NCBI GenBank assembly: GCA_002433465.1
Contig: DJIE01000035.1
Location: forward strand, 1-6,104
Direction of reading: 5' to 3'
Length of the DNA: 6,104 nt
Origin: Salinisphaera sp. UBA6602
Lineage (GTDB): Bacteria; Pseudomonadota; Gammaproteobacteria; Nevskiales; Salinisphaeraceae
Positions 1 through 5,437 of the stretch are shown piece after piece. Below the pieces are notes generated by a model that saw nothing but the letters and a program-made list of their open reading frames with translations, ran no database searches and was not told where the DNA came from. The translations under genes and the position numbers were made by a program. Each line of letters opens with the position of its first letter. The stretch's first letter is position 1.

Positions 1-383
1 CGCCAGTTGCGCAGGATGAACTCGTGGATTTCGGCACGAATCCAGTGCACGGCGAAGGAAATCAGGCGTACGCCGACGTCCGGGTCGAAGCGCTTGACTG
101 CCTTCATCAAGCCGATGTTGCCTTCCTGGACCAGATCGGCCAGCGGCAGGCCGTAGCCCGAGTAGCCGCGGGCAACGTGTACCACGAAACGCAGGTTGGA
201 CAGAATCAGCTTCTGGGCCGCCTGGATATCGCCGTCGTCACGCAGCTTGCGCGCGAGCTGCTGCTCGTCGTCGACCTCCAGCACCGGAATACTCGAAACG
301 GCCTGCAGGTAGGAATCGATACTGCCCGACGAAAGCGTCGGCAGGTTCATCTTTGCGGGGGAAAGAGAGATATCGTTAGCCAT
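1..383 (-). CDS. rpoH: RNA polymerase heat-shock sigma factor RpoH (sigma-32), N-terminal part
   Basis: This is the alternative sigma factor that directs RNA polymerase to heat-shock promoters (chaperones, proteases). Only the first 127 codons plus two bases lie in the window; the frame is open to the left edge. I translated it by hand: it begins [11 protein letters not shown], and region 2 is easy to recognise, with [17 protein letters not shown] at about 64-80, [17 protein letters not shown] at about 83-99 and [19 protein letters not shown] at about 104-122. These closely match the RpoH-specific versions of regions 2.1-2.4 rather than RpoD or RpoS. The ATG at 383 is supported by a strong AAGGAGG Shine-Dalgarno 8 nt upstream. 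The gene follows ftsX after 117 bp, the usual gammaproteobacterial neighbourhood. The DnaK/region C segment and the C-terminal region 4 are outside the window. The family assignment is very secure. Confidence 0.97.
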   Translation of the reverse strand, partial: MANDISLSPAKMNLPTLSSGSIDSYLQAVSSIPVLEVDDEQQLARKLRDDGDIQAAQKLILSNLRFVVHVARGYSGYGLPLADLVQEGNIGLMKAVKRFDPDVGVRLISFAVHWIRAEIHEFILRNW

Positions 384-391
384 GTGCAAAG

Positions 392-398
392 CCTCCTT
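392..398 (-). promoter_or_regulatory. Strong Shine-Dalgarno of rpoH
   Basis: On the minus strand AAGGAGG lies 8 nt before the ATG at 383 and fixes the rpoH start. It is by far the best ribosome binding site in the window. The bases around it can pair with the early coding region (see findings), which suggests possible translational control as known for rpoH in E. coli. That control is inference here. Confidence 0.85.
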
Positions 399-420
399 GG
401 GACTTTTGCGTATTACAGCC

Positions 421-429
421 AGTCTAGCA
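421..429 (-). promoter_or_regulatory. Candidate extended -10 promoter of rpoH
   Basis: The minus strand reads TGCTAGACT, a TGn extended -10 followed by TAGACT (4 of 6 matches to TATAAT). A convincing -35 at 16-18 bp is not visible, so the call rests on the extended -10 alone. Initiation would fall near 414 and give a leader of roughly 30 nt. It would serve as a housekeeping promoter alongside the upstream sigma-E-like one. Tentative. Confidence 0.4.
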
Positions 430-470
430 AAAATTGGCGGCTGTTGATGCTGCAATCATAGGAATGACGT

Positions 471-498
471 TAAGACCTCGGTGCAAACGTTAGGTTCC
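471..498 (-). promoter_or_regulatory. Sigma-E-like promoter upstream of rpoH
   Basis: On the minus strand GGAACCT (498-492) is followed after exactly 16 bp by TCTTA (475-471). The extracytoplasmic sigma factor RpoE typically recognises GGAACTT, about 16 bp, then TCTRA, and the sigma-E promoter of E. coli rpoH (P3) has the same spacing. The -35 matches at 6 of 7 positions and the -10 at 4 of 5. Transcription would start near 464, giving a leader of about 80 nt. The -35 lies just 3 bp beyond the ftsX stop codon. This fits the known coupling of envelope stress to heat shock, but no rpoE gene is visible here, so the call is an inference from motif and context. Confidence 0.6.
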
Positions 499-500
499 CT

Positions 501-1496
501 CTATCGCGGCTCGATTGCCGCCAGACGGCGGTTCACGGTGAGTACACAGCCCAGCCAGCCCAGGGCCACGCCGATGCCGAGCAGCATCAGCACGCCATCG
601 AAGCCCAGTCCGTGCACCGCCATGGCGCCGTCGTAGGAGCGGGTGAGTGCGCCCAGCGGCTGGGCCAGGGCAAGAAAACAGATGCCCAGCAGCACCAGTG
701 CCAGCACGGCGCCGATCAGCCCGTACCAGAAGCCGCTGTAGAGAAACGGCCGGCGAATGAAGGCATCCGAGGCGCCAAGCAGCTTCATGACCTCGATCTC
801 CTCGCGCCGGTTTTCGATATCCAGCCGGATCGTGTTGCCAACGATGAACAGCACCGCCGCCGACAGCAGCAGGCCGATCACCCAGGCCGATCGCTCGATC
901 ACGGACAGAATGGCATACAGGCGCTCGAGCCACGCCTGATCGAGTTCCGCGCGGGCCACGCCGGGTTCGTCCTCAAGCGATACCAGCAGGGCGCCGATCT
1001 CGGCGCGCGACATATCCGAACGCGGATTGATGGTGATCACGGCCGGTAGCGGATTGTCCTCGAGCGCATCCAGGGCCGCGCCGAAGCCGGACGACTCGCG
1101 AAATTGCTCCAGGCCCGCCTGGGCGGATATATAGGTACTGGCATCGACATCGTCGCGCGCGCCCAGTCGCTCGGCCAGGGCCTGCCCGTCGCTGATCGAC
1201 AGATCGTCCTGCAGATACAGCGATGCCTGTACCGCGCGATGCCAGCTCTGCGAGAGCGTGTCGAGGTTGCTCATCAGCACGTACAGCCCGGCCGGCAAGG
1301 CCAGGGCAATACCGATGACCGTGGCCGTGAGCAGGCTTGCCAGCCAGCGCCGGTAAAGCCGGCCGAGGCTTTCGATCAGACAGCGCGCATGCGAACTCAT
1401 CCATCCCTGTGCCGGTGCGGCCAGGGTGCTGGGCAGGCTGCGCCGGCGGTTGCTCTGGGCCGCGCTGCGGGTCGGTTGGTCGCTGCTGCGTGCCAT
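501..1496 (-). CDS. ftsX: Cell division protein FtsX (ABC-type permease subunit)
   Basis: FtsX is the inner-membrane partner of the ATPase FtsE. The complex sits at the divisome and relays ATP-driven movement to periplasmic activators of septal peptidoglycan amidases (EnvC in E. coli). The chosen product is 331 residues, near the E. coli size of 352. The N-terminus is cytoplasmic and basic. TM1 is at about 54-75, the periplasmic loop at about 76-200 (with ENPLPAVITINP at about 146-157), and TM2-TM4 at about 203-222, 257-278 and 299-319. The segment EEIEVMKLLGASDAFIRRPF before TM3 is the family signature that contacts FtsE. The ATG at 1496 lies 4 nt after the ftsE stop with GGAGG at 1513-1509 (12 nt spacing). 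The frame stays open upstream to 1574, but that would overlap ftsE with non-FtsX sequence. A later ATG at residue 33 would give a shorter form with an intact membrane part. No terminator is evident after the stop. Confidence 0.95.
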   Translation of the reverse strand: MARSSDQPTRSAAQSNRRRSLPSTLAAPAQGWMSSHARCLIESLGRLYRRWLASLLTATVIGIALALPAGLYVLMSNLDTLSQSWHRAVQASLYLQDDLSISDGQALAERLGARDDVDASTYISAQAGLEQFRESSGFGAALDALEDNPLPAVITINPRSDMSRAEIGALLVSLEDEPGVARAELDQAWLERLYAILSVIERSAWVIGLLLSAAVLFIVGNTIRLDIENRREEIEVMKLLGASDAFIRRPFLYSGFWYGLIGAVLALVLLGICFLALAQPLGALTRSYDGAMAVHGLGFDGVLMLLGIGVALGWLGCVLTVNRRLAAIEPR

Positions 1497-1500
1497 GGGG

Positions 1501-2166
1501 CTAGCCGTCCTCCAGGTGACCGTGATCCAGGCGAATCCGGCGATGGCCCATGCGTTCGACCAGGTCGATGGCATGGGTGGCGATCATGATGCTGGTGCCG
1601 GCCTCGTTCAGGCGCATGAACAGGCGCATGATATCGGCCGACAGAGCGGGGTCCAGATTGCCGGTCGGTTCGTCGGCGAGCAGCAGATAGGGCCGGTCGA
1701 CCACGGCGCGGGCGATGCCCACCCGTTGCTGTTCGCCGCCGGAAAGCGTGATCGGGAACTTGCGCTCGTGCGAGAGCAGGCCGACCGTGTCGAGTGCGGC
1801 TCGCACCCGCCGGGCGATATCGGCACGGCCCAGGCCGCGAATGACCAGCGGCAGCGCCACGTTGTCGAATACGGTGCGATCGAACAACAGATTGTAGTTC
1901 TGAAAGATCAGGCCCAGGCGCTGACGATAGCGCGGGATCTGACGACGCTTGACCGCCGCCAGGTTGGTACCGTTGATCACCACCTGGCCACGCGTCGGAC
2001 GCTCGATCAGACCGATGAGTTTCATCAGCGTCGATTTGCCGGCCCCGGAATGGCCGGTCAGAAACGCCATCTCGCCGCGCTCCAGATGCAGCGATATGCC
2101 ATCGAGCGCGATCTTGCCGCCGGGATAGCGTTTGACGACGTTTTTGAAGGCGACGATATCGGTCAT
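1501..2166 (-). CDS. ftsE: Cell division ATP-binding protein FtsE
   Basis: FtsE is the cytoplasmic ABC ATPase of the FtsEX complex. The 221-residue product is almost the same length as E. coli FtsE (222). All ABC motifs are intact: Walker A GHSGAGKST at 38-46, Q-loop Gln at about 89 in IFQNYN, signature LSGGEQQ at 141-147, Walker B YLLLADE at 160-166 ending in the catalytic Glu, the D-loop just after (TGNLDPAL), and the switch His at about 198 in ATHAID. The start at 2166 gives the typical MTDIVAFKNVVKRYPGG opening; the frame continues upstream to 2241, but that extension overlaps ftsY and does not resemble the family. The start is 19 bp after the ftsY stop and has no strong Shine-Dalgarno, which suggests translation coupled to ftsY. 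LolD/MacB-type ATPases are the nearest alternatives, but the ftsX neighbour and sequence favour FtsE. Confidence 0.96.
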   Translation of the reverse strand: MTDIVAFKNVVKRYPGGKIALDGISLHLERGEMAFLTGHSGAGKSTLMKLIGLIERPTRGQVVINGTNLAAVKRRQIPRYRQRLGLIFQNYNLLFDRTVFDNVALPLVIRGLGRADIARRVRAALDTVGLLSHERKFPITLSGGEQQRVGIARAVVDRPYLLLADEPTGNLDPALSADIMRLFMRLNEAGTSIMIATHAIDLVERMGHRRIRLDHGHLEDG

Positions 2167-2185
2167 GGGCGAAACACGGGCAGCG

Positions 2186-3154
2186 CTACTTGCTGCGATC
2201 GAACAGGGCGTCCATGAAGTGCTCGGATTCGAACACCCCAAGATCCTCGACTTTCTCGCCGATGCCGATGAAACGCAACGGCAGCCCCAGACGCTTGGCG
2301 ATCGCGAACACGATGCCGCCCGAGGCGGTGCCGTCGAGTTTGGTGATGGTAATGCCGGTCAGGCCGACCGCTTCATGGAAGGCGACCGCCTGCTGCAATG
2401 CATTGCCGCCGGTGGTGGCATCCACCACCAGCATGACCTCGTGCGGGGCGAATTCGTCCTGTTTGCCCAGCACACGCTTGATCTTCTTGAGTTCGTCCAT
2501 GAGGTGGCCCTGCGTATGCAGGCGGCCGGCCGTATCCGCGATCAATACGTCGATACCGCGCGCCTTGGCGCGCGCGAACGCGTCGAACACCACCGAAGCC
2601 GAGTCCGCGCCGCTGCCCTGGGCGACCACCGGCACATGGTTGCGCTCGCCCCAGCCCTGCAACTGTTCGACCGCCGCCGCTCGGAAGGTATCGCCGGCGG
2701 CGAGCATCACCGACTGGCCGGCGTCCTGGAATTTCTTGGCCAGCTTGCCGATGGTGGTGGTCTTGCCCACGCCGTTGACGCCCACCATGAGGATCACGAA
2801 CGGGCGCGTGTGCTCGGGAATGGTCAGCGGCTCTTCGCAGGGGGTGAGAATCGCGCCCAGGTGTTCGCGCAGCGCCTTGCCCAGATCCTTGCCGGTACGC
2901 AGGCGCCCGCCGTCGAACATCACCTGCAGGCGGTGCATGACCTGACCGGTGGCCTCGACGCCGACATCGGCCAGCAGCAGCTGGGTTTCGAGTTCGTCGA
3001 GCGCATCCTGGTCGACGGTTTCGCCGGGCAGCAGATTGCGCAGGTCGTAGGTCAGCCACGAGTCGCCCTTGTTGAGGCTGGCTCGCATACGGGTGAAAAA
3101 ACCCGGTTGCTTGAGTTTGGAGGACTTGCGCGCCTTGGGATCGACGTTGGCCAT
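2186..3154 (-). CDS. ftsY: Signal recognition particle receptor FtsY
   Basis: FtsY is the SRP GTPase that docks Ffh/4.5S RNA-bound ribosomes at the inner membrane for co-translational insertion. The 322-residue product has the N domain at about 20-110 (ELETQLLLADVGVEAT) and the G domain at about 118-322. Motifs seen are P-loop GVNGVGKTT at 125-133, DTFRAAA at 155-161, DTAGR at 207-211, DATTGGNA at about 245-252, TKLDG at 271-275 and the closing GIGEKVEDL. All are as in FtsY rather than Ffh, and no M domain follows. The N-terminal extension is short and basic (KARKSSKLK), unlike the long acidic A domain of E. coli FtsY (497 residues). The ATG at 3154 is chosen. The frame continues upstream to a TTG at 3217, which would use up most of the intergenic region. 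Neither start has a clear Shine-Dalgarno, so the N-terminus is less certain than the function. Confidence 0.96.
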   Translation of the reverse strand: MANVDPKARKSSKLKQPGFFTRMRASLNKGDSWLTYDLRNLLPGETVDQDALDELETQLLLADVGVEATGQVMHRLQVMFDGGRLRTGKDLGKALREHLGAILTPCEEPLTIPEHTRPFVILMVGVNGVGKTTTIGKLAKKFQDAGQSVMLAAGDTFRAAAVEQLQGWGERNHVPVVAQGSGADSASVVFDAFARAKARGIDVLIADTAGRLHTQGHLMDELKKIKRVLGKQDEFAPHEVMLVVDATTGGNALQQAVAFHEAVGLTGITITKLDGTASGGIVFAIAKRLGLPLRFIGIGEKVEDLGVFESEHFMDALFDRSK

Positions 3155-3229
3155 GGAGAATGCGCTGCTTGGGCTGTGAAACGTGGACGAAACGCTGCAC
3201 GCAATCGCTGCGAACAACGACGGCGCAGG
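3155..3229. other. Short gap between the DedA fusion gene and ftsY
   Basis: These 75 bp hold no recognisable terminator and no convincing sigma-70 promoter on the minus strand. Most of the gap is open in the ftsY frame from a TTG at 3217, so part of it could be coding if ftsY starts earlier. The lack of a terminator is compatible with read-through from the upstream membrane-protein gene into ftsY. Confidence 0.5.
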
Positions 3230-5275
3230 TTACGGATCGGGCGTTACTTTAGCATCGCCCGCGGCTCGGGGCGTGTCGATGAGTACGATCGTCTCTTCAT
3301 CGGTTTTGACGACCCGTGACTCTACGCCGGCCGCGTCGAGATCGGCGACCAGGGCGGCCTGGGCCGCGGCATAGCGATGCTGGTCGGCCGCGGTGGCGAG
3401 TAGATGAAAGCGCTGGGTGACACGCTGGATATCGGTCATGCCCACCCACAGGGGGCGCCGGTCGGAGTCTCGCTCGCGCCCGGTCGGCCAGAGCCGCAGA
3501 ACCCGGCGGCTGTGCTGCGTATCGGGCGCGTCGTGTACCAGCGTCAGCGTCGGCTGTCGCCCGTCATGGATACGCGGTAGCACCGCCAACTGCCGGATAT
3601 CGCTATCGCTGACCAGCCAGTGCAGCGGCTGGCTCATGCCCAGCGCCGGCGCGGGCTGCCAGCCGGCCTTGCCGAGCAGGCGGCGAAGTTCCGGCGCGTG
3701 CGCGGCTACTTGCACATTCAGGGGCGCGCTGTCGCGCCCGGCAAGATCCTTGATACGGGCCTCAAGCTGGTGATAACCGTCGATATCCCAGCGCGCCACC
3801 AGATCGGGGGTGCGTTGGGCTTCGGCCTTGGCCCAGGCGCGATAGGTGGTATCCGGCAGAATGCCGGCGACCACCGCGATCATGCCAAAGCCGGCGAGCA
3901 CGGTAAGTACCGGCGCACCGCCTACGCGTGCCGGGCGCTGGCGGCGATAGCTGAGCACCAGCATGTTCAGCCAGACGAAGGCGATCGCCAGTCCGATGAG
4001 CAGATCGCTGGCCCAGTCCAGGCCCAGATAGAGGCGTGCCAGGGCCAGCAGCACCACGCCGGCCACGGTCAGCGAGTGATAGTAGGGCCGTGCGGTCAAC
4101 GGCTGGCCGGCCGCAATCATGAGCCCGGCCATGCCGTAGACGGTGGCACAGAGGATGAGATCCTGACCGCCGCCGGCCAGAAACAGCGGGTCGGTTGCAT
4201 CGCCGTGGAAATAATCGCTGGGGGCCGGAATAGCCAGCCACCAGCGCAGCCCCAGCGTGACCAGCGCCGAAAAGCCCAGTGCCACGACCCAGTGGGTGGC
4301 CGCACGGCCGTTGCCCATCACCGCGAGCACCGCCGCCAGTACCATCGCGAAAGGCACATAGATCAGTGGCGAACCCATCTGCGCGATGGCAAAGGCGATC
4401 TGGTCGGATATCGGTGTCTGCAGGCTCTGAACGATGTAGAAAGCCAGCGCATCGAAGCGGCCGGGGAAGACCGGGCGTTGCCAGCCCCACATCAGCAGAT
4501 AGGCCAGGGCGGTCGCCAAAAGCAACACGCCGGCGCCGATTGCTAGGGCCGGGATCTCGGGCTGGCGCGGGTCGGCCAGGGCGTTGCCCAGGCGCCCGCG
4601 TCGTCGATGGCGCCGGCTCCAGGCAAGCAGCCGGCCGGCATAGCGATGCAGGGCCACACGACCGGCGACCAGCACGAAGCGTACGCCGACGGTGGTGATC
4701 CAGACGATGGCGACCACCGCTACCAGCAGGATCGCCAGGCGCGTGGCGACCTGGGCAGCCAGATCCAGCGATGCGCCGAACACCACGCCCGGCAGGATAT
4801 AACAGGGCGCCCAGATCGCAGTCGCGATCAGGTCCATGATTACGAAGCGGGTCGTCGACAGCCCTGCCGCGCCTGCCACGGTGGGCACCACCGGACGCAG
4901 CGCACCGATCAAGCGCCCCATGATGATGGCCTTGCCGCCATGATCGGCCAGAAAACGTTCGCCGCGTGCCACCAACGTCGGTGCACGCGCGAAGCCGGGC
5001 AGGGACGATATCCGCCCGCGATAGCGTCGGCCGAGGGCGAAACTGGCGCCGTCGCCCACCAGCGTGCCGATGATGGCCACCGCGAACGTGGCGCCCAGCG
5101 GCAACAGATTGGCGCCGATCAGGGCGCCGAAGGCGAACATGAACAGCGCGCCGGGCACCAGCAGGCCAAACAGAAACAGCGACTCGCCGAGAGCAACCGC
5201 AAAGACCAGTGCAAGCGCGGCCAGCGGATGGGCCTGCACCCAGGCAAGCAGGGCGGCAAACAACTCGTGTCCCAT
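3230..5275 (-). CDS. DedA / PAP2-like / LssY C-terminal fusion membrane protein, PAP2 site degenerate
   Basis: This is a 681-residue polytopic inner-membrane protein with three modules. Residues about 10-205 are a DedA (SNARE-associated/VTT) domain: Glu31 in GESLFLFGLLVPG, GDGASFALGRR at about 74-84, and GRLIGALRPVVPTVAG at 120-135 with the Arg and Pro residues typical of DedA lipid transporters. A basic cytosolic linker (RRHRRRGR) follows at about 221-228. Residues about 240-445 are a multi-helix PAP2 (phosphatidic acid phosphatase 2) fold. The expected KX6RP is RX6AP (344-352), PSGH is replaced near GGGQD (368-372), and SRX5HXXSD is ARX5DXXSD (413-424), so catalysis is doubtful. A last helix at about 453-472 leads to a soluble domain at about 500-660 resembling the LssY C-terminal domain (LPRIHDGRQPTLTLV, RPLWVGMTD). 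DedA proteins are linked to undecaprenyl-phosphate or phospholipid movement; the role here is inferred. The ATG at 5275 has a weak AGGGG upstream. Confidence 0.85.
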   Translation of the reverse strand: MGHELFAALLAWVQAHPLAALALVFAVALGESLFLFGLLVPGALFMFAFGALIGANLLPLGATFAVAIIGTLVGDGASFALGRRYRGRISSLPGFARAPTLVARGERFLADHGGKAIIMGRLIGALRPVVPTVAGAAGLSTTRFVIMDLIATAIWAPCYILPGVVFGASLDLAAQVATRLAILLVAVVAIVWITTVGVRFVLVAGRVALHRYAGRLLAWSRRHRRRGRLGNALADPRQPEIPALAIGAGVLLLATALAYLLMWGWQRPVFPGRFDALAFYIVQSLQTPISDQIAFAIAQMGSPLIYVPFAMVLAAVLAVMGNGRAATHWVVALGFSALVTLGLRWWLAIPAPSDYFHGDATDPLFLAGGGQDLILCATVYGMAGLMIAAGQPLTARPYYHSLTVAGVVLLALARLYLGLDWASDLLIGLAIAFVWLNMLVLSYRRQRPARVGGAPVLTVLAGFGMIAVVAGILPDTTYRAWAKAEAQRTPDLVARWDIDGYHQLEARIKDLAGRDSAPLNVQVAAHAPELRRLLGKAGWQPAPALGMSQPLHWLVSDSDIRQLAVLPRIHDGRQPTLTLVHDAPDTQHSRRVLRLWPTGRERDSDRRPLWVGMTDIQRVTQRFHLLATAADQHRYAAAQAALVADLDAAGVESRVVKTDEETIVLIDTPRAAGDAKVTPDP

Positions 5276-5322
5276 GCGTCAGCCCCTGCCAGCCGAGCGC
5301 AAAAAACCGTGCCTTATCGTTC

Positions 5323-5349
5323 GCGACCGGCCAATCGGCGGCCGGTCGC
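5323..5349 (-). repeat. Perfect 10-bp inverted repeat, possible hemL terminator stem
   Basis: GCGACCGGCC (5323-5332) and GGCCGGTCGC (5340-5349) form a perfect GC-rich 10-bp stem with a 7-nt loop. On the minus strand it is followed by a T6 run, but only after 16 nt, so it is not a standard intrinsic terminator. It could still end or attenuate hemL transcription, shield a 3' end, or sit in the leader of the DedA fusion mRNA. Confidence 0.5.
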
Positions 5350-5359
5350 CGGCTCGCCT

Positions 5360-5414
5360 GTGCATGGGCTGTGCCGGTTTATAGACGGCCGTTACCCAGG
5401 CAGCGCCCATGCAC
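5360..5414. repeat. Perfect 10-bp inverted repeat flanking a TATAAA box
   Basis: GTGCATGGGC (5360-5369) and GCCCATGCAC (5405-5414) are exact reverse complements separated by 35 bp. The similarity extends inward to 16-nt arms (5360-5375 and 5399-5414) with 14 of 16 bases complementary. The minus-strand TATAAA at 5383-5378 lies inside. This could be an mRNA hairpin just after hemL or a paired operator around a promoter for the DedA fusion gene. No regulator is identified. Confidence 0.5.
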
Positions 5415-5437
5415 GACATTTCAGGATGCCGGCCCGT

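Larger units (their letters stand above)
5276..5437. other. hemL to DedA-fusion intergenic region
   Basis: This is a 162-bp non-coding gap holding two inverted repeats (entered separately) and a run of six T on the minus strand (5306-5301). A TATAAA on the minus strand at 5383-5378 could be a -10 for the DedA fusion gene, but no acceptable -35 hexamer is present at 16-18 bp, so a promoter is only suspected. Confidence 0.45.

Noticed and set aside
1497..1574. N-terminal extension of FtsX starting at 1574
   Set aside because: It would overlap 74 bp of ftsE and adds sequence unlike FtsX. The ATG at 1496, 4 nt after the ftsE stop, fits the family and has an upstream GGAGG.
1426..2217. A 263-codon open frame on the plus strand across ftsX and ftsE
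   Set aside because: It is a shadow of the conserved FtsE coding sequence with no supporting motif.
2411..2429. An 8-bp inverted repeat GGTGGTGG / CCACCACC in ftsY
   Set aside because: It coincides with the codons of the conserved VVDATTGG motif, so protein constraint explains it.
2557..2574. An 8-bp perfect inverted repeat (CGCGCGCC, TT, GGCGCGCG) within ftsY
   Set aside because: It arises from GC-rich codons for an Ala/Arg/Lys stretch of FtsY and lies deep inside the coding region with no T-run.
2132..3319. A 395-codon open frame on the plus strand opposite ftsY
   Set aside because: The minus-strand frame encodes an unmistakable FtsY with all GTPase motifs. The plus frame has no recognisable family and is rich in residues expected from reading GC-rich codons backwards.
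3620..4546. A 308-codon open frame on the plus strand opposite the DedA fusion gene
   Set aside because: Its composition (Arg, Gln, Gly, His rich, low in hydrophobics) is typical of antisense to a GC-rich membrane protein, and it has no recognisable domain.
5378..5406. A full sigma-70 promoter for the DedA fusion gene around TATAAA
   Set aside because: No hexamer at 16-18 bp upstream resembles TTGACA, so only a suspected -10 is reported within the repeat and gap entries.
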